DNA of 64,000 nucleotides, taken from positions 329,501 through 393,500 of the forward strand of contig CAJNDS010002790.1 in NCBI GenBank assembly GCA_905221605.1, read 5' to 3'. Position numbers and translations under genes: made by a program. The notes below the pieces were generated by a model. That model worked only from the letters and a program-made list of their open reading frames with translations, did no database searches and had not been told where the DNA came from. The DNA comes from Symbiodinium natans (taxonomy: Eukaryota > Sar > Dinophyceae > Suessiales > Symbiodiniaceae). Positions 43,101 through 53,700 of the stretch are shown here, one piece after another. Numbering within the stretch: position 1 is the first letter of the stretch; the number at the start of each line of letters is the position of its first letter.

Positions 43101-46100
43101 CCCAGGGCAGCAGGCGACAGCGCGACCAGGCTCTGAAGAAGGGACACCTGGTCCTGTGTTGAGGGTTGTGGTCATGGGTTCCCATACTACCCCCCTCTTT
43201 CCTACCCCCCCTAGGTTCCCCCCATAAATAAGGCCATTTGGGCCTAACTAAGGTTATTTTTAAGAGGAGGGCCCAGGGGGTGTAGTATAGAGGGGGGTAG
43301 TATAGGGAAACCCATAATGTGTTCATTTTATGGGTTCGCAGACTATCATCACAAGATTCGGTGCACGAAAAGAAGAACTGCAACCGGGGGGGGGAGGGGG
43401 AAGGGTGGGGGCGGTAGCGTGGCTGTTCACAACCAGGGGCCAGATTCTGATCCAACTTGCCAGGAACGGCCCTTTTCAAGCCTGACTTAGGGGTAGAGTA
43501 GAGGTAGAAGCGGCGGCTGTTTGGCGCACCAGCAGCATACTAACATCTAGCTACCTGGCTCGCTAGCTGCATATGCGGCTACCTAGCTACTTTTGGTACG
43601 AACTCGCCCCTACACCCTAAACCCTAAACCCTAAACCCTAAACCCTAAACCCTAAACCCTAAACCCTAAACCCTAAACCCTAAACCCCAAGTCCAAAGCA
43701 GGGGCCTTGACATCCCTACACCCTAACCCCTACGGTCCCAAACCAGCCCTGAGCCCCTGAACCCCTCAACCCGAACCCTAAACCGGCCCGAAACACTAAA
43801 CCAACGCCTCACAATCCTTATACACCTTATGCACCTTCATAAATCGTGACCCTAAACCCTAAACCCTAAACCCCAAACCCTAAACCCTAAACCCTAGACC
43901 CTAACCGGGTCCTCGGTGCCGAGGTTGTGCTTGCATGCAGACATGGCCGCCAACAGCTCCGGATCCTCCGGGATGCACTGAAGGGTAGAGGCTTTGTAGG
44001 AGGTGGGGTTTAAGGTTAATTTAGGGTTTAGGGTGTAGGGTTTAGGGTTTAGGGTTTAGGGTTTACGGTTCAGGGTTCAGGGTTCAGGGTTTAGGGTTTA
44101 GGGTTTGGGACGTAGGGTTTAAGGTTAGGGGATGTAGGGGCTTTAGGAGGTTTATAGGATGCAGGGTTTTCACTGTTTTGGGGTTCAGGACACATCTCTG
44201 CTTTTTGGGGTTTCGGGTTCGGGGGTCTAGGGTCGAGGCGCTAGAGGATGTAGGGTGTAGGGTTAGGGGCTTTAGGGGCTGTAGGTGCCTTAGGGGCCTT
44301 AGGCGCCTTAGGGGCCTTAGGGGCCAAGGGGGGCTTAGGGGCTTTAGCAGCTTTAGGGGTTTCGGTGGCTTTAGGTGCTTTAGGTGCTTTAGGCGCTTTA
44401 GGGGTTTAGGGTGCCATCTCTGGGTGCGGTAGGGTTTGAGGTTCAGGGTTCAGGGTTTGGGGATAAGGGTCTTAGGGCGTGACAGAAAAGCCCAGGCCAT
44501 GCCGTTTAGCCAGGAAATATTCCGGAATGCCGTTACTCTGTCGGCTCAACAACCAACAGTTGCAAAAGGGTTAGGGGTTGCCAATTATGGGTACCCCTAC
44601 ACCCTAAACCCTAAACCCTAAACCCTAAACCCTAAACCCTAAGCCCCAAACCCTGGACTAAACCCTAGGTTTAGGGTTTAGTTAGGGTTTGGGGGTGTGG
44701 GGTTCAGGCACACACAGGCAGAGGGGCCTCTCGGAGGACCTTTGCAGCCGCTGCAGCAGCGAGAACCTGCATCCAACCCCCCCCCCCCCCCCTGACCTTA
44801 AATCCTAAACCCTAAATCCTAAACCCCAAGCCCTAAACCCAGAAAAAGCCCCTTATTTGCAAAGAGTCGCCCTGAATCCGCCCCAAGATCCCTCAACAAA
44901 CCCGTGCAATCTCGAAACCGCCGGAGCCAAAACAAACTTCAAACCCAAACAGGGTTTAGGGTTTAGGGCTAGTTTAGGGTTTAGGGTTTGGGGTTTAGGG
45001 TTTAGGGCAACTACCCTTGCACCTGCACCCAGTGAGGCTCCGTGGGCACGAGGCGCAGCAGGAGCCCCGCCCGGGCTTGGCCATAGGCTCTCGCGCTTGC
45101 CAGGGCCAAGGCGTTCATGATGGCCTCTTCGGGATCTCACCCTAAACCCTAAACCCTAAACCCTAAACCCTAAACCCTAAACCCTAAACCCTAAACCCTA
45201 AACCCTAAACCCTAAACCCTAAACCCTAAGCCCTAAGCCCTAAGCCCTAAGCCCTAAACCCTAAACCGAACAAAGTGAGCACCCAGGCAACCATCCCTTA
45301 GGCTGAAAGTTGGGTTGAGCTGCCCGGTTCCCTTCACAGCCAACAAAAAAAGCGCGCAACAGAAGGGGTAGCCGAAACACCCTAAACCCTACACCCTACG
45401 CCCTAAACCCTAAACCCTAAACCCTAAACCCTAAACCCTAAACCCTAGACCCTGGAGTCGACAAAAGCTCGGGCCTCTGGCCATACCAGGACGGGCTATT
45501 ATACCCGATAACCCCTTAAAAAAGGCCCTTTATAGGGTTGACTATGGAGATTCTAGGGCCTCTCATAGCCCATCCTGGTATACGTTGAGATGACGGATGC
45601 GATGTCTACCTCGAAGTTTCTGTCTCGGGATACCTGATTCGACACAAATCGTACGCGGACGCTGCAGTTGAACCAATTCCAGAGTGCACAGGGCACTCGT
45701 CATTGGGGGTTAGGCCAGTGTCTGTAGGACGACTACATAGATTTGAATGTAGGCCTTCCATCGCAGTGACTTCTCACAGCATGCTGTGGAGCACGCTCCG
45801 GATGCTCGTGCGGCAAAGACTTGTGAGAAGAAGACAGAACTAATTCTAAGGTGTAATAATGGTGGATTTCCAAGATATGTAAAAAGCCAATTAAAGATTT
45901 TTGTACCAGTTGGTAAGGATATTAAGATTGTAACTCCTGTAAGATAAGCTCTTGTATCACTTTCTAAACCTACAGTATACATATGATGCCCCCAAACAAG
46001 ACTTCCAAGAAGAGAAATAGATAACATGGCAAAGATCATTGATTGGTTACCAAAGATTATTAATTGTAAAATACCAGAAATTATTATGGAAATGATCCCA

Positions 46101-46772
46101 AATGCAGGAATTATTAAGATGTAAACTTCTGGATGTCCAAGACGTGAGTATAGTGAGGAACAACTACATAGCTTGTTTGTAACAGTTTAACAATTATTGA
46201 GAGCCCTTTCTTTGAGTGGTTCATGTTAAAGAAGAGCTGCCCTTGTCTTAAAGTTTCCGATAAAGACACCCCCCCGCCAACACTTAGAATCCCCTAAACC
46301 CTGAACCCTAAACCCTAAACCCTAAACCCTGAACCCTAAGCCCTAAACCCTAAACCCTAAACCTAAACCCTAAACCCTAAACCCTAAACCCTAAACCCTA
46401 AACCCTAGTCTACTAGAACCCCGCCCCATCAACACTTAGAATCCACGCATGATGCCTGCCTCTTGCGGGGCTGGCGGCCGTCCAGGGCCGTCTCCTTGCT
46501 AGCCCAGTAACCATATTCCATAATAAGTCTAATAAGGGCACCCTTTTTTGGGTTGGCTACTTTGTAAGGGAACCTTGAAATATTCTACTAAGGGCACCCT
46601 TTTTTTGGGTTGGTTACTTTATAAGAGAACCTTGAACCAACCAACCAAAAAAAAAGGAAAAGGGTACCACTGGGTTACCAAGTCTCGAAACAGTTGGGCC
46701 AAGGTTCGCTGGACCAAAGCCTCGGCATCCGCAGCCTCTGCCACGCGCTCGAAATAGCTGAGGCTGACGTGC
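37122..46772 (-). CDS. HEAT/ARM-repeat protein, multi-exon, partial
   Basis: About eighteen exons encode amphipathic helical pairs typical of HEAT/ARM repeats. In transcription order: 46679-46772, 46447-46498, 45023-45124 ([20 protein letters not shown]), 43906-43977, 43046-43153 ([20 protein letters not shown]), 42598-42655 ([14 protein letters not shown]), about 42288-42348, 41385-41479 ([20 protein letters not shown]), about 40985-41096 ([20 protein letters not shown]), about 40368-40469, 39990-40051, 39780-39845, 39340-39419 ([16 protein letters not shown]), 39134-39249 ([20 protein letters not shown]), 38814-38924 ([20 protein letters not shown]), about 38279-38365, 37634-37730 ([20 protein letters not shown]) and 37122-37236. 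Phases from 39845 to 38365 join without a break. HEAT solenoids are scaffolds, and the particular protein is not recognised. Start and stop codons were not identified. Confidence 0.75.
37527..37636 (-). repeat. Interstitial CCCTAAA array
   Basis: Fifteen units running directly into the donor TTGG|GTTTAGGG of the HEAT exon at 37634 (minus strand). Confidence 0.95.
38683..38793. mobile_element. Introner-like element, family A
   Basis: GGCTGCCCAGTAACC at the left and GGCACTACTGGGCATCC at the right, with the inner GGGTGCCCTTGTTTTG. It sits about 20 bases from the HEAT exon donor at 38814. Confidence 0.65.
39250..39339. mobile_element. Introner-like element, CTTAGTTGCTGAGT family
   Basis: CTTAGCTGCTGAGTTCATAAG at the left and CACTCAGCTGCTAGG at the right. 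It is the whole intron between HEAT exons 39340-39419 and 39134-39249. Donor GCTGA|GTGGGTGC with acceptor AAGGCAG keeps the reading frame. Confidence 0.85.
39420..39779. mobile_element. Introner-like element, CCTTGGGG family, with microsatellite inside
   Basis: It is exactly one HEAT-gene intron, phase 0. On the minus strand it runs from GTTCCTTGGGGACGACATAG to GTCTATGTGACCCCAG and then TTCATTGGGCCCCCAAG. The ends pair. A CATACATG/CATA microsatellite at 39495-39610 has expanded inside it. Confidence 0.8.
39495..39680 (+). repeat. CATACATG, CATA and TATATG microsatellites
   Basis: About ten CATACATG octamers, then CATA tetramers, then TATA/TATG runs. ORFs rich in Met, His, Tyr, Cys and Val here are artefacts of the repeat. 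Confidence 0.95.
39846..39989. mobile_element. Introner-like element, family A, with GC donor
   Basis: GGTAGCCCAGGAACCATATG at the left and GGGTACCACCGGGCTGCTGA at the right flank a HEAT-gene intron. The donor end reads GCAGCCCGGTGG where other copies read GTAGCCCAGTGG, consistent with a GT to GC change at the splice donor. Confidence 0.75.
40488..40587 (+). repeat. Interstitial TTTAGGG array
   Basis: Fourteen units directly to the right of the HEAT exon at 40368-40469. Confidence 0.97.
41935..42030. mobile_element. Introner-like element, TCCTGGGAC family
   Basis: GGATGGCCCTTGAAGCC, then ATATGATCCTCTTAAACCC, then AAAATGTCCCACGGGCC and TACCTAG. Same order of blocks as 15524-15618. A partial copy is at 38148-38218. 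Confidence 0.7.
43173..43317. mobile_element. Introner-like element with ATGGGTTCCC ends, second copy
   Basis: ATGGGTTCCCATACTACCCCC at the left and GTAGTATAGGGAAACCCAT at the right. It shares the CTAGGTTCCCCCCATA core block with 20023-20175. Confidence 0.8.
44250..44405 (+). repeat. CTTTAGGGG / CCTTAGGGG degenerate nonamers
   Basis: About fifteen degenerate nonamers (GGCTTTAGG, GCCTTAGGG, GCTTTAGGT). It reads as a Gly/Leu/Arg-rich ORF that is a repeat artefact. Confidence 0.8.
45140..45268 (-). repeat. Interstitial CCCTAAA array with CCCTAAG block
   Basis: About seventeen units including four consecutive CCCTAAG variants. Confidence 0.95.
45480..45583. mobile_element. Introner-like element with TACCAGGACGGGCTA ends
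   Basis: TACCAGGACGGGCTATTATA at the left and CATAGCCCATCCTGGTATA at the right are inverted repeats of about 19 bases. Seen once in the window. Confidence 0.7.
45841..46139 (-). pseudogene. cox1: Nuclear insertion of mitochondrial cox1 fragment
   Basis: The minus-strand translation starts [20 protein letters not shown] and continues through [38 protein letters not shown] and [14 protein letters not shown]. This is the universally conserved cytochrome c oxidase subunit I segment with the copper-B HH pair. The fragment is AT-rich, unlike its surroundings, and has no start or stop of its own. It lies in an intron or spacer of the HEAT gene between exons at 45124 and 46447. The frame is intact over about 100 codons, suggesting recent transfer. 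Sequence on both sides is also AT-rich and not cox1. Confidence 0.92.
46499..46678. mobile_element. Introner-like element, family A, full intron
   Basis: The minus-strand intron runs from GTAACCCAGTGGTACCC to ATGGTTACTGGGCTAG, directly between HEAT exons at 46679-46772 and 46447-46498. The terminal inverted repeats contain the splice sites. The middle holds a tandem duplication: GGGCACCC, poly-T, GGGTTGG, then TACTTTGTAAGGGAACCTTG, with a second copy beginning at about 46582. Confidence 0.85.
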
Positions 46773-46849
46773 CTTGGGGACCCGAATGAGACATAAAAAG
46801 GGTGTAGGGTTTAGGGTTTAGGGTTTAGGGTTTAGGGTTTAGGGTTTAG

Positions 46850-47731
46850 TGCGTGAGGTCGGGTAGTTGCTTGCGCTACGCTTTGGCTCCTCACCAGCCA
46901 AATGGTCTCGCACTTGTTTTCTGCACTGATGTTCGCCTTCAGTCTCCGTCTCGTGCACCCGGGCGGTTTCCAGTTACGCTATTGCGCTTACTTCCAACCT
47001 ATGGGTGACCTACACTCTAGGGATTACTTGAGCCAATGTGGTGAACAGGCCACGGCGTTCTAAAGTGGTTTCCCCGATGTGCGGCGGAGCCGACACAAAG
47101 GGGTTCCCAAAATGTGCTGTGGTTCGGGGATCATTCACACCCCCCACGGCTGGGATTTGCAAAATGCTAGACGAATTTGCGTCACGAACATACAATGGTC
47201 CCAGTTAAAAGCGACTTAAAGTCTGGCCGTTCTCCACTGTTTTGCTCTCTTTGCCCGAATTGATAGATGTGAGACAGACTTTCAGCTACTGAAGCGTTCA
47301 ATCCCATCCTTTATCTGTACAAAGACTTGCTGCTCACGGTTGCGGAATCGTGGGCGCGAAAGGCCCTGAAAGCATGTCAGCAAATTGCTGATCCATCACA
47401 TTGCGTCTCCAGAATGCATGACTGAGAAGCAGTAGCATCGGCCAAGTCAGCAGAGCATGACCCATACCCACTTGGCTACCACACGAGCTGCGAAGAATCG
47501 CACATTTCTCTCCAGCGGGCGCATTGGCACATTGCCCCGCTGCTGCTATGCAGTGGCCAAAAAGAGAAAATAGCATCGGTGGATATAATGACGTACTCCA
47601 TCGTATCGTCTGTTGCATCCATAGGGAAAAGAGGAATCAAAACTGAGAACGCAAAATGCTGAGCCACAACCAGATTTCAGGAATACCATGGATTCCAGGG
47701 GATGACATACCGGAGGATCCGAGTACATCAT
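46850..47731. other. Transition zone and probable 3' flank of the retroelement
   Basis: Telomere-like repeats end at about 46848. From there to the stop of the downstream retroelement ORF no gene is supported. Minus-strand ORFs of 61-94 codons (47010-47195, 47334-47618) show no recognisable motif. A long terminal repeat could lie here, but it cannot be shown because the other end of the element is outside the window. Confidence 0.5.
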
Positions 47732-50700
47732 TCACCCTTTCTTTCCCGATCCCTTTCTCGAATGACCGCGAGGATCTTTGGGAGCAGCTTGAGGTGTCCC
47801 AGGATGAGAAGTCTTGGGCTTCGGCTGACTCATGCGGGCCTTCGCACGTGCCGGCGTGTCCGTCTCGTCTGCTTCAGGATGACGAGATCCTCCCGACGAA
47901 GTAACCGAAGGTGCGGATGCTGAAGGGTCATAGGCAAGGTACAAAGCCGACGCCTTTGGATTCTCCAAATACTGTGTGGGCTTCAACTTCAGGATGCTCA
48001 TGTCCTTCTTTTGATCACTCAACCATCTGTCCAGCTTCTTGCTGTACTGGTTGGGTAAAGCGCACCCCGAATCCCTCATCACCAGAAGGTTGTTGACGCT
48101 CACCTTCTGCGAGTCCATCAAACTGAGCAGCTGGATCGGGTTGATGTATTTGAATGCCGCGTGGTACGGGATCTCAGCGTTGGGTTTCGTGTAGGAGTAA
48201 AGCCTCACGTTCAGCACCTGATAGATGATTTTAGCCATGAACATGTGGACCCTTTGCCCGGCTTCAGCAAATGCTTTCGGGTCCTCGGCCTCATCCGGAA
48301 TCATGGGGAGGTTGAAGCTCTCCTTGTTGTATCCCAGCTGGATCGCCCCACGCATGACGTAGAAGACGAACTTGTTGGCGTAATAACGCTCAATCATAAA
48401 CTGCTGGTTCTCCACAGAGCTGGCATACTGCCTTACCTCGTCTTCCATTAAGTCTCTCGGCAACGCCGTGTCCTCATCGATGGGGACAATTGGCCATGTC
48501 CCAGATGCGTCGTGTCTCATGCCTGAGGCGAACTGGTCCTTCATCTTCTTGTATGGAGTCATGATGATCTTCTCGAACAGATTCCATTTATGGACCAACA
48601 CGTACGCAAAGAAGGCGTCGAGGTGACAGTACAACCTGAAGTTGTGGTCCACGCACGCTGCATAGTCCGTGTCGATGTTGACGTTGCACTCCAGCGCGAG
48701 GCGAGCTTTCCTCTCGTTTCGATCGTCCAGCGAATCGCCTTCCCTGTCTCCCACCAGCACGAATGCTCGCTGATTCTGCGCGTCCATCTCCACCTCCTCT
48801 TGGTTGGGAGCCTCCATCTCCACATCGCGGTACATGTCGCGAATCTCGTCGGGGATCTCCTCGGCCTCAGGTTCCGCCACGCTTTCTCGAGGACTGTTTG
48901 CCTCTGCATCCCCTGCCGGATTCTGCACCCCGCGGAGCGGAAGCGCATCCTCCTGGACAGGTTCTGAAGTTGGCTCCTCTTCCACGTCAATCTCCACAAC
49001 TTCGTTGTTGACGACGGCGGCGGCTTGGTTGAGTGCCTGGCGGACCACTTCCGGATCAATCCTTTCGGGTTCCGGATTGGCACGCACATGCTGGATCCTC
49101 CCCATGGACAGGAAAACTCTCCCACACGTGAGGCAAATTGCGAAGCTCGCAGGGGTATGCCTGCCGCAGCAGGGGCAAACCCTCAAGATCAGCGGATCGC
49201 TTGTGGTGGTGTGAGTCGTCACTCGCCGGAATGTCCTTGAGAGAAACTGGAAAGCACGCTTGATGATGTTTCCAGGAACGGTGTCGCCCGCCTGCTCAAT
49301 TGCTTGCAAGATCTCGCGCCTCTCGCCTTCATGCGGGCCAGCGTCGGTGCCTTCCATGGTGCTGACGAGGTCTTCCACCGAAGGTTTTGGAGGGTCACGA
49401 TCTGGATTGATGCGTGCGTCCCCGTATCCTTCGACCATCTCCTTGGACAGCTCTTTGGAGTACACCTTGAAGACTTCGCTGAACTCGAAGTATCTTCCTT
49501 GGCTTGGCATGCAGATCCAAACGTGCTTGACGGCCTCGAATGGAATTTGCCGCTGGATGAGAAACATTCCATTGATCGTGATCACTGCATTGTAGCGCAT
49601 GAGCTCGTAGGCTGGAACGTACAATACTGCAATTGGTGACCTCGGCCTTCCGGGAATCCTTGTTCTCACCGTCTGATTTCTCGGATCCCATGGCGGGAAC
49701 GTCCCGAAATGGCTGTGGACTCGACCGCCTGACGCCCCTCCACCTGGAAGAAGTCCTTTCGCCACGATGTTGGCGAGAAGCTCTGGGGCCGTGGTGTGAT
49801 ACCCCCCACCAATCTGGTTGACCAAGCTTGTGGTCAAGTGGCATGCGACCCTGTCGTCATTCACCCGCACCAGTGAATTGGAGTTGCTGGAGTGTCCACT
49901 TGTGGCCCTGATCGCCCATGGCTGCACCCAATTGTCGCATCGACGAAGGGTCCCGGACGTAATGTCATGTGTCAACCTGTGTCCTCCGAGTTCTTCAAGT
50001 TGGGCACGTTGGGTTGCACCGACGCCCGGAGTACCGTCCCACGGCGTATCGGATGCCCTCTGTCCAGGTTTGGGCGCCACGATCTTGATGCCCAGGAATT
50101 GAAGTCTGATCCTTCCGTTCGTGCGGTACTCGTAGTACGCGTAGTCGATCAGCATTTGGATTCGTCTCTGATACTCAGAGTTGTCGTCTCGTGCTGAACT
50201 CCTTGCATAGTACCTCCCGCTTTGCCAGAAGTTCTCCAGGTTGATGAAGTCTTTGAGCATCACCCATCCGCCTGTGTCGCACGGGATTGTTGGGAGCTGA
50301 TTGTGCATGTAGTTCGTCTCCCTGTTTGCTAGGCGGTGCCTAAGCAAACGTTGCACATCATAGCCCAGGGATTTGATCCTGCGATGATAATCCCGATTGC
50401 GATGGTTGTCATTGGAGGATGTCGCGGGAACCAGGGCCGAAAAGTGCCTGTGAGCGAATCTTGCACCCTTGATGGGTAGGAGCCGGAGGTCCCCTCCGAT
50501 GACCAGCTTGCCGATGTTCACGTACCCCACGTTCGAGGAAGGATACTCATCGATGTCGCTTCGGAGAGGGTGTGTTGCAACGTCTCCTCCAACCTCCTGC
50601 TCAATCAATCGGCGCGTTGCATCCTGCGATTGTAATCCGATCTCGTAGATGCTCTGCCCGCCGACCCACGATACGTCCTCGATGGACTTGATGATGTCAA

Positions 50701-53700
50701 GGCAAGACTTCGGCTCGTGGTAGCGAATCTCGACGAATGAACGAGCATTGCCGGCGTTGTTCGCAATCCACCGCCTAGGAGCTGGCGCAGCTTTGGGCTC
50801 TGGAAGATCAGGTCTCGGTTGGGGCCTGCGTTTGGGTCGAAGCATTCTTGTCGCAGTTTCTTCTGGTTCTTCATCGACTTCGATCACGACCACTGTAGGA
50901 TCCTCAACTGAGATTGATGCTTGACGCCGTCTTGGCAGCGGGCCTCTGGAATCCTCCGAAGACGCTGCAGCTCCAGGCTCAACGCTTTCCCCATCCCCAC
51001 CCGGAGTATCCGAAGCGGTTCCTGGTACTTGCGGAGCGCGAGCGGCATCTCGCAAATTCTTCTCTGCCCATCTCTGGAAGATCTCTGTTGGTGGCGTACT
51101 GCTTGACTTGTGCATCTTAGCCAGGCTTTTCCCAATGATGCTGAATGCTTCGTTCACCACCAGAGCGTTGTACCCCCCATTTGCTTCGCAATTTCGGGTG
51201 TTGTGGCCATAGTTGCCGCAAGCAAGGCACATGCTGGGTGGCTGCATACCAGCGGTTATGCGTAGGGCATTGAGTGCTCGGACGTAACCTTCACAAGGAC
51301 GCGATATCTCACCCAGCTCGGTCTCGTTCGGTTCTTGCATGGTGGGGATAGAGCTTGCCTCGGGCACGCCCATATCATCATCTTCCTGCCCCTCAGGTTC
51401 CACGCCGGAGGATCCGAGCGCTTCCCCTTCATGGGCTTGATCTTCACCTTCTGGTTCTCCACCACGAGGTTCTGCACTGGGGACGGGTGCTGCGGAGAAC
51501 TCTTCAGGTCGTTGATCTTCCGGAGAAAGGGTTCCGAGGACTGGCTCCTCAATTGGCAGGACTCGATCGACAAGGACCGCATGCCATTCTCCTTGGAGTA
51601 AAGTGTTCTCGTACTCCATGATCTGCTGAATCGTCTCTGCATCATTTGCCCGGGGAGGACGACGTTTTCGATTCTCCACGGCAGTAATTCGCACCGCCTC
51701 CGCTGCAGCAAACCGATAAAAGGACCGTTCGATTCCTCGAAGACAAGCGAGATGATCTTCGTACGATCCCCAGGCTTCGAATGCCGAAGGATACCTGCAT
51801 GCAATTGTCAGGATGCCGAGCGCAACCTCCAGGGTGTCTCCCATGAGCTCGGCGGCCGGGTCGGCATTGCCATTGTACATGCCTTTGACCTCGTCCTGAT
51901 CGAAGATGCTATGGAGGAAGCCTGCATAGGCTGCGTTGCCTGCATCGTACAAGGGCAAGAGGCAGGCCATGCCGTCCACCGTGTACCCGAAGTCCCACGA
52001 CAACCGTCTCCCCTTCGCCCATCTGGTGTATTCGCTGGCTTGTTTGGTGTTCAAGCGCAACCCAGCCGAGGACGAGACGATTTTGCCATAGTTGGTGTAC
52101 GCGACCTTCGAGCATGCAAAGATGTACGATTTGAGATCCTCCTTGGGAATCACTGGGGATCCATCCTGGTACACAAAGTCATGTTTCTGAGCAAATATGG
52201 CGCACCCCGCGGCATGGCGTTCTGACTTCCGAACCTCCTCCCATTTGTTGATGCCATAGTCCTTGTCCCACATTGCTTTGAGCGAACAGAAGGGACAATA
52301 CGCTGGAGATTGGATTGGTCCGAACTCGCCTTGGAAGGAGCCCTTCAGCGTGTTGAACTCGTCGACGCATGCCTGACACACATGGAATTGGCCACTCGGG
52401 GCAGTGGGATGCTTGCTGATGAGGCCCTCGATGTCAATCCAGTAGGTTTCTCCGTCATAGAACGGTTCTGGGCTGACCATGGCGATGTCCGCATCCACCC
52501 AAGTCATGTCCACGCCTCCGCGGATGCCCTCAAGCTCCGATGCCCTCTCCACGACCCGTTGATGTCGTTCTTGCGTGTCATCATTGGCCGACGCGGTCCG
52601 AACGTCGTCGCTTCTCGACGGTGCAAAGACCGCCTTCGCATCCGCAGTCTCCATGTTCACGGAATCCAAATGAGGTTCGCAATCGCCCATGCTCTCTGGG
52701 GGTGCCATGCAAAGTGTGATGATCTTTTCTTGCAGCAGATGTTTGTCGAATGCCGCCACCGCCAAATGCATCTCCTCTGGATTGATCCGGAAATTGTCGC
52801 TGCCCTTGTGGAGAGTCACAGCAATTCGAGCCCACAGCAGTGATGACGTGAAAACGATGCAGCCCCTTGCTCGGAGCTCCACTGCGATCCAATCAATGGC
52901 AGCCCATGGCATCGCTGCACCAACGTCCTTCCCGATGAAACGGGGATCGTCGTTGAGGGTCACAATCACGGCACGTTGCAGAAGGTCTGACAAGTCCATG
53001 ATTGGATCGACGAACCACTTTCGCATGTTCTCGGGAGTCGCATTGCCATGCTCCCAAACCAGGAGATCATTGATGGCTCTGAACGACAAGTAGACGTGCG
53101 CGGTGACGTCGATGCTCTGCCCGGGACCTCTCCACTCTCGGACTGCATCTCTGGCCTTGGTGGCAACGACTTGGAATCCTTCAGGTAGGAGTGGATCGAG
53201 GCTTTCATCAACTGTCTGGCAATACGAATGAGCATCATACCATCCCTTTTCTTGGAGCTTGCTGGCCATCGTGTAGGTCAAGCGGTTCTTGGTTTTCGTC
53301 CATACCTCGAAGTCAGCCAGGATGATCGTTTTGCTGGATCGCACCGCTGTGACATCGGGGGTACTTGCCTGACGAATGGAAGCGCTGAACTTTCTCAGTC
53401 CAGCCGTCAACAAGGCTCTCTGCTCCGGGCTGCTGTTGAAGTGGAAAATTCCCAGCTCTCCCGTAGCCGTGGATTGCATGACCGCCGCAAACATTGTGCC
53501 AGGAGTTGGTAGCTGACGGATTGTGCACAAGAAAACCTTCTCGTACAGCACCTTGTAAAGTCGTAGCCACTCCACATCCCCTTTCTTCATGAATGTTGCC
53601 ATGTGAAACGCACCTGCGCGATTCGACTGGCTCATCCCGTAGAGCTTGGCAAGGTGTGTGGTGACGCGCCGAAGGTAAACTTGCTCACTGCTGGTTCCAA

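Larger units (their letters stand above)
1..46850. repeat. Domain of interstitial TTTAGGG/CCCTAAA arrays
   Basis: Short to long runs of the plant/dinoflagellate-type telomere heptamer occur every few hundred bases, in both orientations and with many one-base variants (TTCAGGG, TTTGGGG, CTTAGGG, TTTCGGG). They lie in the introns and spacers between small exons, so this is not a chromosome end. The last array is near 46803-46848; none is seen from there to 64000. Most exons that could be placed have CCCTAAA on their left and TTTAGGG on their right. Confidence 0.95.

Noticed and set aside
42608-44432. Gly/Leu/Arg-rich plus-strand ORFs (also at 5203, 25772, 37770)
   Set aside because: They arise from degenerate TTTAGGG/TTTGGGG repeats (GLGF, GFRV and similar peptides), not from coding sequence.
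1-46850. Chromosome end or subtelomere because of the TTTAGGG arrays
   Set aside because: Arrays are short, in both orientations, and interleaved with conserved exons of IFT122 and HEAT genes over 46 kb. They behave as intron sequence, not as a terminal array.
47000-47731. Long terminal repeat of the copia element
   Set aside because: No repeat partner is inside the window and no clear TG...CA ends or polypurine tract could be fixed, so an LTR is not called.
48559-49125. Long antisense or shifted ORFs inside the retroelement, such as 48559-49125, 51256-51804 and 61224-61937
   Set aside because: They overlap the two giant ORFs, which carry all recognisable domains; they are shadows of GC-rich coding sequence.
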